Origin: Terriglobales bacterium
Lineage (GTDB): Bacteria > Acidobacteriota > Terriglobia > Terriglobales > Acidobacteriaceae
DNA: 37,976 nucleotides
Assembly (NCBI GenBank): GCA_035764005.1
Contig: DASTZZ010000039.1
Span: 1 to 37,976 of the forward strand
Reading direction: 5' to 3'
The position numbers were made by a program, and so were the translations under genes. The notes beneath the pieces were generated by a model. That model saw nothing but the letters and a program-made list of their open reading frames with translations, was not told where the DNA came from and ran no database searches. Below are positions 8,653 through 16,165 of this stretch, one piece after another (position 1 is the first letter of the stretch; every line of letters begins with the position of its first letter).

Positions 8653-10080
8653 TCATTGCGCCGCAGTCGTTCGCTTTCGGCTGGATGTCCAGTAGAGCGC
8701 GAGGCCAATGAGGATCGCAAGCGAGGTGCCGCCGATCAGCTTGAGTTCGAATACTGCTTTGTTCGTGGTCTCGCCGGGCGGAATCATCGAGAGCACCATT
8801 GAGAGCAGACAAATGAAGAATCCGAGCAGTCCTACGATCCACACTCCAGCTCGTCCCCATGGAATGAGCACCGCATCAGCATTCCCATTTCGGTCTGCCC
8901 GGTACGCCAGTTTGATAGCGGCAGCGTACATATACAGAAATGGCAGGAAGTAAAGAATGATTGCAGCGTCTACCAGCACCTGGTAGGCGCCGTTCACTGT
9001 CTCGCTGATCTGCGCGAGGACAAGGATAAAAGCGGAAATTCCCGCTTGAATAAGAATGGCAATGTACGGCGTGCGCCAGCGCGGATGAATTTTTCCGAAG
9101 AATGCCGGCAGATAGCTGTCGATGCCAACGGCAAATGGCACCCTTGCGATTCCCGCCACCGTGGTTCCCACGCCTCCGGCGTTGCCAACTGTGACCAGCA
9201 GCGCCGCAATTACGCCCACGATCCCGATGCCGAGCAAATGCGATCCCGAAGTAATCGCCTGGAAGACTCCACTCTTGGGATCGACATCGGCAGGAGTGAC
9301 CATCACCATCGTTGCAAGAGTGCCGAGGATGTAGATGAGCGCGATCAGGACTCCTGAACCGAGAATCGCACGTGGAAAGGTTCGCCGCGGGTTGTGAACT
9401 TCCTCCGACATCGCGCAAACGAGTTCCAAACCCGTGAACGCGAAGGCAATCTGTGACCAGAAGTTCACGGTGTCGAAATCCCAAGTCGGAAGAACATTCA
9501 CGCGTGTCAGGTGAACGTGCGATCCGGCTCGAGAATAAACGGCAACTGCAATTGCGATCAGGATCAGGAGTGGAGCATAGGTCCCAACGCCTCCGGCATT
9601 CTGCAGCCACTTTCCGATATTCAGGCCAACGATATTCAGTCCGACGGCAACGGCCAGCAGTACGAGTGAGCCCGCGACGAGAAAATGTTTGTCATTTGCC
9701 AGGTGCGAATGACCGAGTCCGCCGATGTACGCGCTCATCGCCGTGCTCGCCACCAGCAGTCCAGGAAAGTAGAAGAACGAATAAACCCAATACGCCCATC
9801 CCGCGACGAAGCCGTGAAAATCGCCGAAGGCTTCGCGCGTCCAGATGTAGAGCCCGCCTTCAGATGGGAAGCGGCTGGAGAGTTCGGTAATGACGAGTGC
9901 CGTTGGGAAGAAAAAGAAGACGGCTGCCAGCACCCACAAACTGAGTGATGAAGTCCCATTATGGGCTGCCGCTGCAATCCACCTGGGGCCGAGCACCGCA
10001 GCGATATTAAAGAGGAGAACATCCCAGAATCCCATCTCGCGCCGCAGTTGTGACACGGCTTCTCGTTGCGGATGGGACAA
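8653..10080 (-). CDS. APC-superfamily amino acid permease
   Basis: A 475-residue integral membrane transporter of the amino acid-polyamine-organocation superfamily. About twelve hydrophobic segments can be picked out. The first holds the family pattern (MGFWDVLLFNIAAVLGPRWI), corresponding to the unwound TM1 substrate site, and TM6 has FWSQIAFAFTGLELVCAMSEEVHNPRRTFP, where the F(A/T)GLE motif and the following EEVxNPRR loop are typical of APC permeases. The substrate cannot be told from sequence; amino acids are most likely. No ligand-binding protein is adjacent. It is separated from the LPXTG-like gene upstream by an intrinsic terminator, so it should have its own promoter. Confidence 0.92.
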   Translation of the reverse strand: MSHPQREAVSQLRREMGFWDVLLFNIAAVLGPRWIAAAAHNGTSSLSLWVLAAVFFFFPTALVITELSSRFPSEGGLYIWTREAFGDFHGFVAGWAYWVYSFFYFPGLLVASTAMSAYIGGLGHSHLANDKHFLVAGSLVLLAVAVGLNIVGLNIGKWLQNAGGVGTYAPLLILIAIAVAVYSRAGSHVHLTRVNVLPTWDFDTVNFWSQIAFAFTGLELVCAMSEEVHNPRRTFPRAILGSGVLIALIYILGTLATMVMVTPADVDPKSGVFQAITSGSHLLGIGIVGVIAALLVTVGNAGGVGTTVAGIARVPFAVGIDSYLPAFFGKIHPRWRTPYIAILIQAGISAFILVLAQISETVNGAYQVLVDAAIILYFLPFLYMYAAAIKLAYRADRNGNADAVLIPWGRAGVWIVGLLGFFICLLSMVLSMIPPGETTNKAVFELKLIGGTSLAILIGLALYWTSSRKRTTAAQ

Positions 10081-10104
10081 AGGCTTCGCCTCCGAATGCG
10101 AGCG

Positions 10105-10139
10105 GATAAAGAAATCCCGGCCTCAACGCAGCCGGGATT
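10105..10139 (-). terminator. Intrinsic terminator after the LPXTG-like gene
   Basis: Read on the minus strand, AATCCCGGC (10139-10131) pairs with GCCGGGATT (10121-10113) over 9 bp around a 9-nt loop, then TTCTTTATCC follows. It lies 30 bp past the stop of the LPXTG-like gene and before the permease start, so it should end that transcript. Confidence 0.8.
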
Positions 10140-10168
10140 CCAAGCCTACCAGATTTGATTTCGAGTAC

Positions 10169-11116
10169 CTATCGGCGAAGCCAGTACACCAATCCGCCGA
10201 CTACGCCCAATCCACCGAGCAGCAGCAAGAGCGGCAATGGCGAGCCGGTCTGGGGAAGCGTGGGGGTTTGAGTTTTGGCGGTGTTTTCGTTCGCCGCGGG
10301 TGTATTTTGGGCCGACGAGCTTTGCGGTTGAGTTGCTCCGGTGCTCTGGGCAGACGGAGTGGGGCTTTGCTCTGATGTCTTATGCCGCTGCTGCCATGCC
10401 GTGGAACTCGAACTCGAAGGTGATGTCGACGGAGCAGCCTGGCTCTGGTCGCTCTGCGGTAGCGCCGGCGCTTGATTTTGAGCCATTAACGTGCCTGCAT
10501 TCGCAGACTGGGCTGGTTGAGTCGCGGACTGTGAGCCAGCGACGACCGTACTGGTTTCCGGACCCAAATTGCCGGTGCGCACTCCGCGCGCGTTCAATTC
10601 CGCGATGCTGTCATTGTTGAAGCTCTTCACATCCTGCGGACGGTGTGACCGATACGCACGGGCGATCTGTCCCAAACTTTGCGTCTGATTCGAAGTGTTC
10701 GGCAATCCCGATTCGAAATGCTGAATGCCGTTTTCGAACGGCTCAGTCGGTGTAGCCGCAGCGCCTGAAGCCGGTGTGGTCGTTGAGGTCGCTGCATTCG
10801 ACGAGCTTGGAATCGCGGCCAAGTTTGAGGATGCCGGCTCCGCTACTGCAAAGGCCGCGCCGTTCGGGTTATAGACCGAAGGACCACTGCTGGAGCGGCT
10901 ATCGTTCGCGGCCGCCGCGGAAATCGGCGCGCCCACCGCAGATCCGCTGCCCGGCAGCGCGATATCAGGCGTGGAGATGAGCGGCGCGTTCGCGGCACTC
11001 ACCGGCACCGTCGCCATTGCTGGACCTGCCGTGGTAGCAGTCCCTCCTACAACAGCAACCTGCGCAAAACCGAACGACGCTGACAAAACGATTGCAAGCG
11101 ACAATTTACTCAACAT
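10169..11116 (-). CDS. Secreted low-complexity protein with LPXTG-like C-terminal anchor
   Basis: A 315-residue exported protein with no recognisable enzymatic domain. The start at 11116 is fixed by a strong ribosome binding site (GGAGGGG, 11126-11120) and gives a signal peptide (MLSKLSLAIVLSASFGFAQ). The body is rich in Ala, Ser, Thr, Gln and Pro, as expected for an extended, disordered surface stalk, with one more conventional segment (QSLGQIARAYRSHRPQDVK) in the middle. The C-terminus carries LPQTG, a hydrophobic stretch of about 20 residues (PLPLLLLLGGLGVVGGLVYW) and a basic tail (LRR), the tripartite layout of a sortase-sorted cell-wall protein. No sortase gene is in the window. In a diderm bacterium it may simply act as a membrane anchor. 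An upstream ATG (11182) is in frame but lacks a ribosome binding site. Confidence 0.8.
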   Translation of the reverse strand: MLSKLSLAIVLSASFGFAQVAVVGGTATTAGPAMATVPVSAANAPLISTPDIALPGSGSAVGAPISAAAANDSRSSSGPSVYNPNGAAFAVAEPASSNLAAIPSSSNAATSTTTPASGAAATPTEPFENGIQHFESGLPNTSNQTQSLGQIARAYRSHRPQDVKSFNNDSIAELNARGVRTGNLGPETSTVVAGSQSATQPAQSANAGTLMAQNQAPALPQSDQSQAAPSTSPSSSSSTAWQQRHKTSEQSPTPSAQSTGATQPQSSSAQNTPAANENTAKTQTPTLPQTGSPLPLLLLLGGLGVVGGLVYWLRR

Positions 11117-11476
11117 CTTCCCCTCCAGGCGCGCCAGCTTGCCCGCGTTCATCACTCGACGCAAGTCCGCCAATAACGGCACACCAGACCGTGAGTTGTT
11201 GGATTACTCCAGAACTACTGCAGGATGCCTGTCGGCCTACGGCAGAGTCATTGCCCGAAAGAAAGTCTGATGCTGGCAAATGTCCGCAAAAGCATACGCC
11301 TGTTCACCCAATTTGCCACCTGCACACTCTACTGGAGAGCTGCCATGCCGGTCTCCATTAAGACAACAAACCCGTCCGCTGTGAAATTTTCGTCCCAGCT
11401 TTGCTCGCGTTCAAAGGAATAAAGCTTCAAGCCTCTCGGTTCCCTTTGGCGGAAACCAGAAATCGCAAAGGAGCCT
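11117..11476. other. Divergent intergenic region
   Basis: This 360-bp gap separates the LPXTG-like gene (minus) and the metallophosphoesterase (plus). It contains the two ribosome binding sites: GGAGGGG on the minus strand at 11126-11120 and AAAGGAG at 11466-11472 on the plus strand, 4 nt before the ATG at 11477. I see no convincing promoter boxes, repeat or conserved small frame. Confidence 0.5.
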
Positions 11477-12520
11477 ATGTCGCACAGACGCAACGAATCT
11501 GATCCTAATCTTCTTGATGAGCGCCACAGCACCGACGGTCTCGACCGCCGCGGCTTTTTGAAATGTATGGCCTGGGCCGGCACCGGACTGCTCTGGACCA
11601 TCACCGCTGAGGGAATTCCCACATCTCACATCTTCGAAGGCGGGAAGCATGGCAAGAAGGCTGAATCTGGCCTGCAATTCGTGCAGATCAGCGACAGCCA
11701 CATGGGCTTCAACAAACCCGCGAATACGGATGTCGTTGCCACACTTCAGGCTGCCGTGGATCGCATCAACGCTCTGCCCGTCCCAGCTGATTTCATCATC
11801 CACACCGGTGATCTCAGCCATCAGTCGAAGGCCTCCGAGTTCGACACCATGGATCAGGTGCTCAAGAGCGCCAAGCCCAAGCAGATCTTCTATGTTCCGG
11901 GCGAGCACGACACCTCAGTTGACGATGGCAAACAATACCTTGACCGATATGGGAAAAGCACAAAAGGCCGAGGCTGGTACAGCTTCAATCACAAAGGCGT
12001 CCACTTCGTCGGACTGGTGAACGTCATACAGCTCGAAGGCATGGGCCAACTTGGCGATGAACAAATCGCATGGTTCAAGGAAGATTTGGGCGGAGTTTCG
12101 GCCAGCACTCCGGTAGTCGTGTTCGCGCACATTCCGCTATGGACTATTTATCCCGATTGGGGATGGGGAACAAAAGACAGCGAGCAAGCGTTCGAGTATC
12201 TCAAGCGCTTTGGTTCCGTAACGGTACTCAACGGACATATCCATCAGGTGATGCAGAAAGTCGAGGGCAATGCGACCTTCCACACCGCCATGTCGACGGC
12301 ATTCCCTCAGCCGGCACCGGGCACCGCGCCCGCTCCTGGTCCGATGAAGGTGCCTGCAGAACGACTGCGTAGCGTGCTGGGACTTGCGAACGTGCATTAC
12401 GTCGAGCAGAACCAGAGCTTGGCAATCGTTGATTCCAGTCTTGCCAGCGGCTCCGCAGACGAAGCACGTTCCTCTGCGGCCCTCGTGCTCCCACACCGGC
12501 AGATGAGCCTGAGACGTTGA
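11477..12520 (+). CDS. Tat-exported calcineurin-like metallophosphoesterase
   Basis: A 347-residue dinuclear-metal phosphoesterase exported folded through the Tat pathway. The twin-arginine motif is DRRGFLK (Arg24-Arg25), followed by a hydrophobic segment. The metal-ligand blocks are in order: ISDSHMG (Asp73, His75), HTGDLSH (Asp112), VPGEHD (residues 140-145), VFAHIPL, and NGHIHQ. The third block has Glu in place of the usual Asn of GN(H/D). His144 remains, so the site is probably still active but tuned. Substrate unknown; the family covers phosphodiesterases and phosphatases. The C-terminus after the GHIH block is Pro/Ala-rich and probably flexible. A good ribosome binding site (AAAGGAG) supports the start. 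The genes downstream code for c-type haem proteins, also periplasmic. Confidence 0.9.
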   Translation: MSHRRNESDPNLLDERHSTDGLDRRGFLKCMAWAGTGLLWTITAEGIPTSHIFEGGKHGKKAESGLQFVQISDSHMGFNKPANTDVVATLQAAVDRINALPVPADFIIHTGDLSHQSKASEFDTMDQVLKSAKPKQIFYVPGEHDTSVDDGKQYLDRYGKSTKGRGWYSFNHKGVHFVGLVNVIQLEGMGQLGDEQIAWFKEDLGGVSASTPVVVFAHIPLWTIYPDWGWGTKDSEQAFEYLKRFGSVTVLNGHIHQVMQKVEGNATFHTAMSTAFPQPAPGTAPAPGPMKVPAERLRSVLGLANVHYVEQNQSLAIVDSSLASGSADEARSSAALVLPHRQMSLRR

Positions 12521-12536
12521 CGCCTTAGAAGAGCAA

Positions 12537-12730
12537 GCCCGAAGGCCCGGTAGAAGCAGAGCCCAGCGGCGTAAGCCTTGGGAACATAGTCGCCCCAAAA
12601 ATTCTGAGCTGCGAAGGGGCGGCGTTTAATCGACGCCGAATGGAGTGTCGCCCTTTCAGGGCTCGACGTCTCGTCTCCTCCAACCCAGGGCTCACGCCGC
12701 TGGGCTCCGCTTCTGGCGGCCCTTCGGGCC
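12537..12730. repeat. Long imperfect palindromic intergenic element
   Basis: The left arm (12537-12583) and right arm (12682-12730) are reverse complements over roughly 47 bp with a few mismatches and a one-base gap; the shared cores include AGCCCAGCGGCGT and CCCGAAGG. Between them is an inner fold: GGCGT (12621-12625) pairs with ACGCC (12633-12637), flanked by GAAGGGGCGGC facing GTCGCCCTTTC. The whole element fills the gap between the metallophosphoesterase and cytochrome genes. It resembles REP/BIME-like palindromic units rather than an insertion sequence, since it encodes nothing. It could also act as a transcript-end structure. Confidence 0.8.
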
Positions 12731-12777
12731 TAATTGCCCCGGGTATTCGTGGACTTTGAATGATAAGGAAGAATGAA

Positions 12778-13212
12778 ATGCATCAAGTCTCAATTCGGGA
12801 ACGCTTGCTCAGAGTGGCTCCAACACGTTTGATCGCCGTCCCACTCGCCGCTTTTGTGTTCGGAGTCATGCTCTTGCTGCCGTTTTCTTCGGCTGTGGTG
12901 ACACAGCAAGCAGATGCCGATCGCGGCCATCAGCTCTTCGACCGGCGCTGCGGCGGCTGTCACTCGCTCGACAACGACAAAGAAGGCCCCCGCCTTCGCG
13001 GTGTTTACGGCAGAAAAGCAGGCACGGTGCCGAGCTTCAAGTACTCCGACGCGGTCGCGAAATCCGGAGTCACTTGGGATGACGCCAATCTTGATAAGTG
13101 GCTCACTGATCCAGATAAGTTCATCTCCGAGGCCGACATGGACTTCCATTTGGAAAAGGCCGACGAACGCGCCGACGTCATCGCCTACCTGAAGCAACTC
13201 TCAACGAAATAG
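12778..13212 (+). CDS. Membrane-anchored or periplasmic class I cytochrome c
   Basis: A small c-type cytochrome of 144 residues. I choose the ATG at 12778 rather than 12760, because AAGGAAGA at 12765-12772 sits 5 nt upstream of it. After an N-terminal hydrophobic segment (RLIAVPLAAFVFGVMLLLPF), which acts as a signal or anchor, the haem-binding motif CGGCH (Cys58, Cys61, His62) follows, in a context typical of class I, mitochondrial-like cytochromes (DRGHQLFDRRCGGCHSL, GPRLRGVYGRKAG, FKYSDA). The Met in EADMDFHLEKADERADVIAYLK is the likely sixth haem ligand. It would shuttle electrons in the periplasm; donor and acceptor are unknown. It is followed after 10 bp by a second haem-binding protein gene, so the two form an operon. 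Confidence 0.9.
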   Translation: MHQVSIRERLLRVAPTRLIAVPLAAFVFGVMLLLPFSSAVVTQQADADRGHQLFDRRCGGCHSLDNDKEGPRLRGVYGRKAGTVPSFKYSDAVAKSGVTWDDANLDKWLTDPDKFISEADMDFHLEKADERADVIAYLKQLSTK

Positions 13213-13222
13213 CGAGCGTGCG

Positions 13223-13774
13223 ATGGCTGAAATTTTGAAACGCGGCAGCGTTGCGGCAGAAGCGACAATCGAGAAGCGCACCTGGAATCCGCAGCTCATC
13301 GGCGGCTGTGGTGTCGGTATTCTCGCGTTGCTTTTCCTGCTGGCATTCGTTCATCCGTACGGCAACGCGAGAGTCGCCGATCCGGCCAAACAGCTTATGT
13401 CTTCCGCCGAGATCGGCCCGCCGGTGCTCGCTGTGCTGCAGCGTTCCTGCCAGAACTGTCATTCCGAGCGCACAACCTGGCCGGCGTACAGTCATCTCGC
13501 CCCGATCTCGTGGCTGATCGAAAGAGACGTACACGATGGTCGCAGCCACTGGAACATGTCGAAGTGGGATCAGTACAGTATCGGGGACCGCGAGCACATC
13601 CTGTCCCAAATCGGGCCGATGGTAAGAAATAGAAAAATGCCACTGCCGCAATATCTGCTTCTTCATCCAGAAGCCAGACTGAGCGAGGCCGATGCGGAAC
13701 TCCTGTATCAGTGGAGCCGGCAGGAGCGGAAGAGGCTGAAGGCGCAGCCTGGGCCAGCCGTCCCGAGCAACTAA
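13223..13774 (+). CDS. Haem-binding domain protein (Haem_bd family)
   Basis: A 183-residue membrane-anchored c-type haem protein. An N-terminal membrane segment (about residues 26-43, GILALLFLLAFVHPYG) is followed by a periplasmic domain with CQNCH (Cys76, Cys79, His80) in the setting RSCQNCHSERTTWPAYSHLAPISWL, which is characteristic of the Haem_bd family. Further conserved features are the DVHDGRSHWNMSKW segment and MPLPQYLLLHPEARLS, where a Met near residue 134 may serve as axial ligand. The C-terminus is a charged helix (ELLYQWSRQERKRLK). It lies 10 bp after the cytochrome c gene and is very likely co-transcribed, suggesting the two pass electrons to each other. Confidence 0.88.
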   Translation: MAEILKRGSVAAEATIEKRTWNPQLIGGCGVGILALLFLLAFVHPYGNARVADPAKQLMSSAEIGPPVLAVLQRSCQNCHSERTTWPAYSHLAPISWLIERDVHDGRSHWNMSKWDQYSIGDREHILSQIGPMVRNRKMPLPQYLLLHPEARLSEADAELLYQWSRQERKRLKAQPGPAVPSN

Positions 13775-13817
13775 CAAACGCCGGTGGGGCATCCCTGGCT
13801 CGCGTTATCCTTTACAC

Positions 13818-14720
13818 ATGAACCTTCGCGGCTGCGGCACAGCTTTGGTTACGCCCTTTCGCGCGGACGGCGCCATCGATGAGCGCGCCTTGAGCTCGCT
13901 GGTCGAGTGGCAAGTCGCTTCCGGCGTGCACTTCCTGGTTCCGTGTGGAACTACCGGTGAGACGCCGACGCTCACTCACGACGAATGGCTGCGCGTCATC
14001 GACATCACGATCGAAGTGGCCCGTGCTCGAGTGCCGATCGTCGCCGGCGCAACTTCGAATTCAACGCAAGAAGCCGTCCAGCGCGCTAAGGCCGTGGGTT
14101 CTCGCAAGGGTGTTGACGCAATTCTCACGGCGTCTCCGTACTACAACAAACCGACTCAGGAAGGACAGTACCAACACTTCAAAGCCATTGCCGAAGCGGT
14201 GGACAAGCCGATAGTTCTCTACAACGTTCCGGGCAGAACGGCGGCGAACATCGAGCCGGCGACACTGGCGCGCCTGGCGAAAATTCACAACATCGTTGCC
14301 GTGAAAGAAGCCAGCGGCAGCATGACGCAGATCGCTGAGGTTTTGAACGTAGTTCCGGAGGACTTCACAGTCCTGTCGGGCGATGACGCAGTCACGCTAC
14401 CCGTGATTTCTCTTGGCGGACGAGGAATTATCTCGGTAGCTTCCAACGTCATTCCTGCAGAGATCGCACAAATGACTCAGGCGGCGCTCGACGACGATTG
14501 GCCGCGCGCACGTGCGTTGCATCGCAAGTATCTCCCTCTCATGCAGGCGCTCTTCATTGAATCGAACCCGATGCCGGCAAAGTGCCTGCTGGCGATGATG
14601 GGACGCATCGAAGAGAACTATCGTCTTCCCATGGTGCGCGTGAAGCCGGAAACACGCACGAAGCTCGAAAAGGTCGCGACCGAGCTGGCGCTGCTGGCCG
14701 AGCGGGTGTCTGCACCGTAG
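13818..14720 (+). CDS. dapA: 4-hydroxy-tetrahydrodipicolinate synthase
   Basis: Cytoplasmic class I aldolase that condenses pyruvate with aspartate semialdehyde in the first committed step of lysine and meso-diaminopimelate synthesis. The 300-residue length is normal. Active-site residues are in place: Lys163 in AVKEASG (Schiff base with pyruvate), Tyr135 in LYNVPGRT (proton relay), the GTTGE loop at 44-48, Tyr108/109 in SPYYNKP (inter-subunit Tyr) and Arg140 (carboxylate binding). The start at 13818 gives MNLRGCGTALVTPF, the usual N-terminus. It is in the same orientation as the haem genes (43 bp gap) but functionally separate. A second lysine gene, dapD, lies 2.3 kb downstream. Confidence 0.96.
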   Translation: MNLRGCGTALVTPFRADGAIDERALSSLVEWQVASGVHFLVPCGTTGETPTLTHDEWLRVIDITIEVARARVPIVAGATSNSTQEAVQRAKAVGSRKGVDAILTASPYYNKPTQEGQYQHFKAIAEAVDKPIVLYNVPGRTAANIEPATLARLAKIHNIVAVKEASGSMTQIAEVLNVVPEDFTVLSGDDAVTLPVISLGGRGIISVASNVIPAEIAQMTQAALDDDWPRARALHRKYLPLMQALFIESNPMPAKCLLAMMGRIEENYRLPMVRVKPETRTKLEKVATELALLAERVSAP

Positions 14721-14774
14721 TCAGCCTCCTGCTGCAAGAGCTGGGCTCGCGATCGCAACCGGTTCAATTCAAAA

Positions 14775-14852
14775 TCACGGATTAATTCCGTCGGTTTACA
14801 GTTGCGCGTTTCGCGCAGATTCCCATTTTAGGAATCCGTGACTTCATTTTTT
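14775..14852 (+). terminator. Possible structured terminator after dapA
   Basis: TCACGGATT (14775-14783) is the exact reverse complement of AATCCGTGA (14833-14841). Between them TGCGCG (14803-14808) pairs with CGCGCA (14812-14817) around a 3-nt loop. A T-rich run (CATTTTTTCT) follows at 14844-14853. The closing stem spans a long loop, so it is weaker than a simple hairpin terminator, but the T-tract and position 55 bp after dapA fit. Confidence 0.5.
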
Positions 14853-14937
14853 CTCTTGACTTTTCTCGCGATTCGTCATAGCACGGAAGGTGGGAGTTAC
14901 GGATGACTGAAAGCAGCGCGCCATGCAATCAAAAAGA

Positions 14938-15058
14938 AGAGATCGGATGAGATCTCAAGGGATTCAATGAGATCGTTCATACGGGATATCTCATCTCGGC
15001 GGATGAGATATCTGATGGGATTCGATGGGATCGAGTGAGATTCGATGAGATCTTCTGA
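14938..15058. repeat. GATGAGAT-rich degenerate repeat patch with perfect inverted repeat
   Basis: About 120 bp built from variants of GATGAGAT, GATGGGAT and AATGAGAT in both orientations, with five GATC sites. Within it GATATCTCATC (14985-14995) and GATGAGATATC (15002-15012) are a perfect 11-bp inverted repeat with a 6-nt loop. It lies between the converging dapA and glycosyltransferase genes and encodes nothing convincing. The hairpin may end the glycosyltransferase transcript, but it lacks a T-run on either strand. Confidence 0.7.
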
Positions 15059-15060
15059 CG

Positions 15061-16155
15061 TTACCACGCGGCCGATCGTGAAAGCTGAATCGTCATCAGC
15101 TTGCAATAGAGTTCCTCGTAGGCATCGGCCATACGGCGGGAGGAATAGTTCTGGAGTGCGTACGCTCGACAGTCCTCTGGGTTGATTTCCCGCACACGAG
15201 ACAGAGCTGAGGCCATTTGATCGGCATCGTCGACGATAAATCCGGTTACGCCTTCGGCTACAACTTCCGGCAGCGCGCCTCGCCGCAGTGCGACAACTGG
15301 AGTTCCGCAAGCTGCGGCCTCCATCGCGACCACAGAACTGGTCTCGTTCACTTCGCTGGTGATGAGCAGAGCGCGGGCATTGCGGATTAAGTCAACTTTT
15401 TCCGCGAAGATCGGCTGCGGAACGTACCTGGCGCTGGTGCCGGCGCGTTTCAGGCGCGGAATGATTTCCCGCGCAAAGTATTTCTGGTGATAGAGAAAAG
15501 GATAGACGGTGCCTGCAAGGATCAGCTTCACGCCGGCTTTGCGGGCGACATCGAGCGCGGTGTGCGGGCCTTTTTCTTCGCAGATGCGGCCAAGCCAGAC
15601 AAAGTATTCTCGGCGGCCGGTCGGCACGAGAGGTTCGATGAACTTCTCCACCGGAATGCCGTTGGGCGCAACACCAAGCACGCGTGGCAAGTCTCGGAAC
15701 TCGCACATCTGCGATTGCGAAACGCAGTTAAAAGACACGCAGTTAGGAACGACGGAGAAGTTCGCGTGCTTGTAGAGTTGCGGAGGCAAATGGAGGGTCG
15801 CCATTACCGGAATCGGGAGCCCCTCGGCGTGCTGCCAGAAACCCCCACTCATGTCGTGAATGAGGTCGAGGCCTTTTGCTGCTCCTCCATGAAGCCAGGT
15901 AAGAAGCGCCTGGGTCTGCTCTTGCGAGCGCCGCTCGAATTGGTCGGCATTGTCCGCGCCGCCGCCGGTTGCAAACAAATCACCGGCCACGTGCGAGCCT
16001 GCACAGGCAGCGACCGTGGTGCTGTATCCCCGACGGTGCATTTCGCGCTCCACTGCGAGCAGCATCTGCTCGGCGCCACCGGCGCTGTGTTCCGAAATGG
16101 GCAGCAAAGGATACGCCACATAAAGCACGCGGAGCTTTCGAGGAGATTCCGTCAC
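15061..16155 (-). CDS. GT4-family glycosyltransferase
   Basis: A 364-residue cytoplasmic GT-B glycosyltransferase of family GT4, which retains anomeric configuration and uses an NDP-sugar. The N-terminal acceptor domain begins RVLYVAYPLLP with the Gly-rich GGAEQMLLAVE loop. The C-terminal donor domain starts near FVWLGRICEEKGPHTALD, a standard GT4 block, and contains the EX7E motif with Glu271 and Glu279 (NETSSVVAMEAAACGTPVVA). The acceptor is unknown. It is followed in transcription order after a PIG-L deacetylase gene 10 bp upstream, so the two probably work on one glycoconjugate: transfer of an N-acetyl sugar, then deacetylation, or the reverse. Such pairs also occur in secondary glycolipid and thiol pathways, but this sequence does not look like BshA. 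Confidence 0.9.
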   Translation of the reverse strand: MTESPRKLRVLYVAYPLLPISEHSAGGAEQMLLAVEREMHRRGYSTTVAACAGSHVAGDLFATGGGADNADQFERRSQEQTQALLTWLHGGAAKGLDLIHDMSGGFWQHAEGLPIPVMATLHLPPQLYKHANFSVVPNCVSFNCVSQSQMCEFRDLPRVLGVAPNGIPVEKFIEPLVPTGRREYFVWLGRICEEKGPHTALDVARKAGVKLILAGTVYPFLYHQKYFAREIIPRLKRAGTSARYVPQPIFAEKVDLIRNARALLITSEVNETSSVVAMEAAACGTPVVALRRGALPEVVAEGVTGFIVDDADQMASALSRVREINPEDCRAYALQNYSSRRMADAYEELYCKLMTIQLSRSAAW

Positions 16156-16165
16156 GCTGCGGAAC

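Noticed and set aside
14938-15058. CRISPR array
   Set aside because: The repeated units are 8-9 bp variants with irregular spacing and no conserved repeat/spacer structure; no cas gene nearby.
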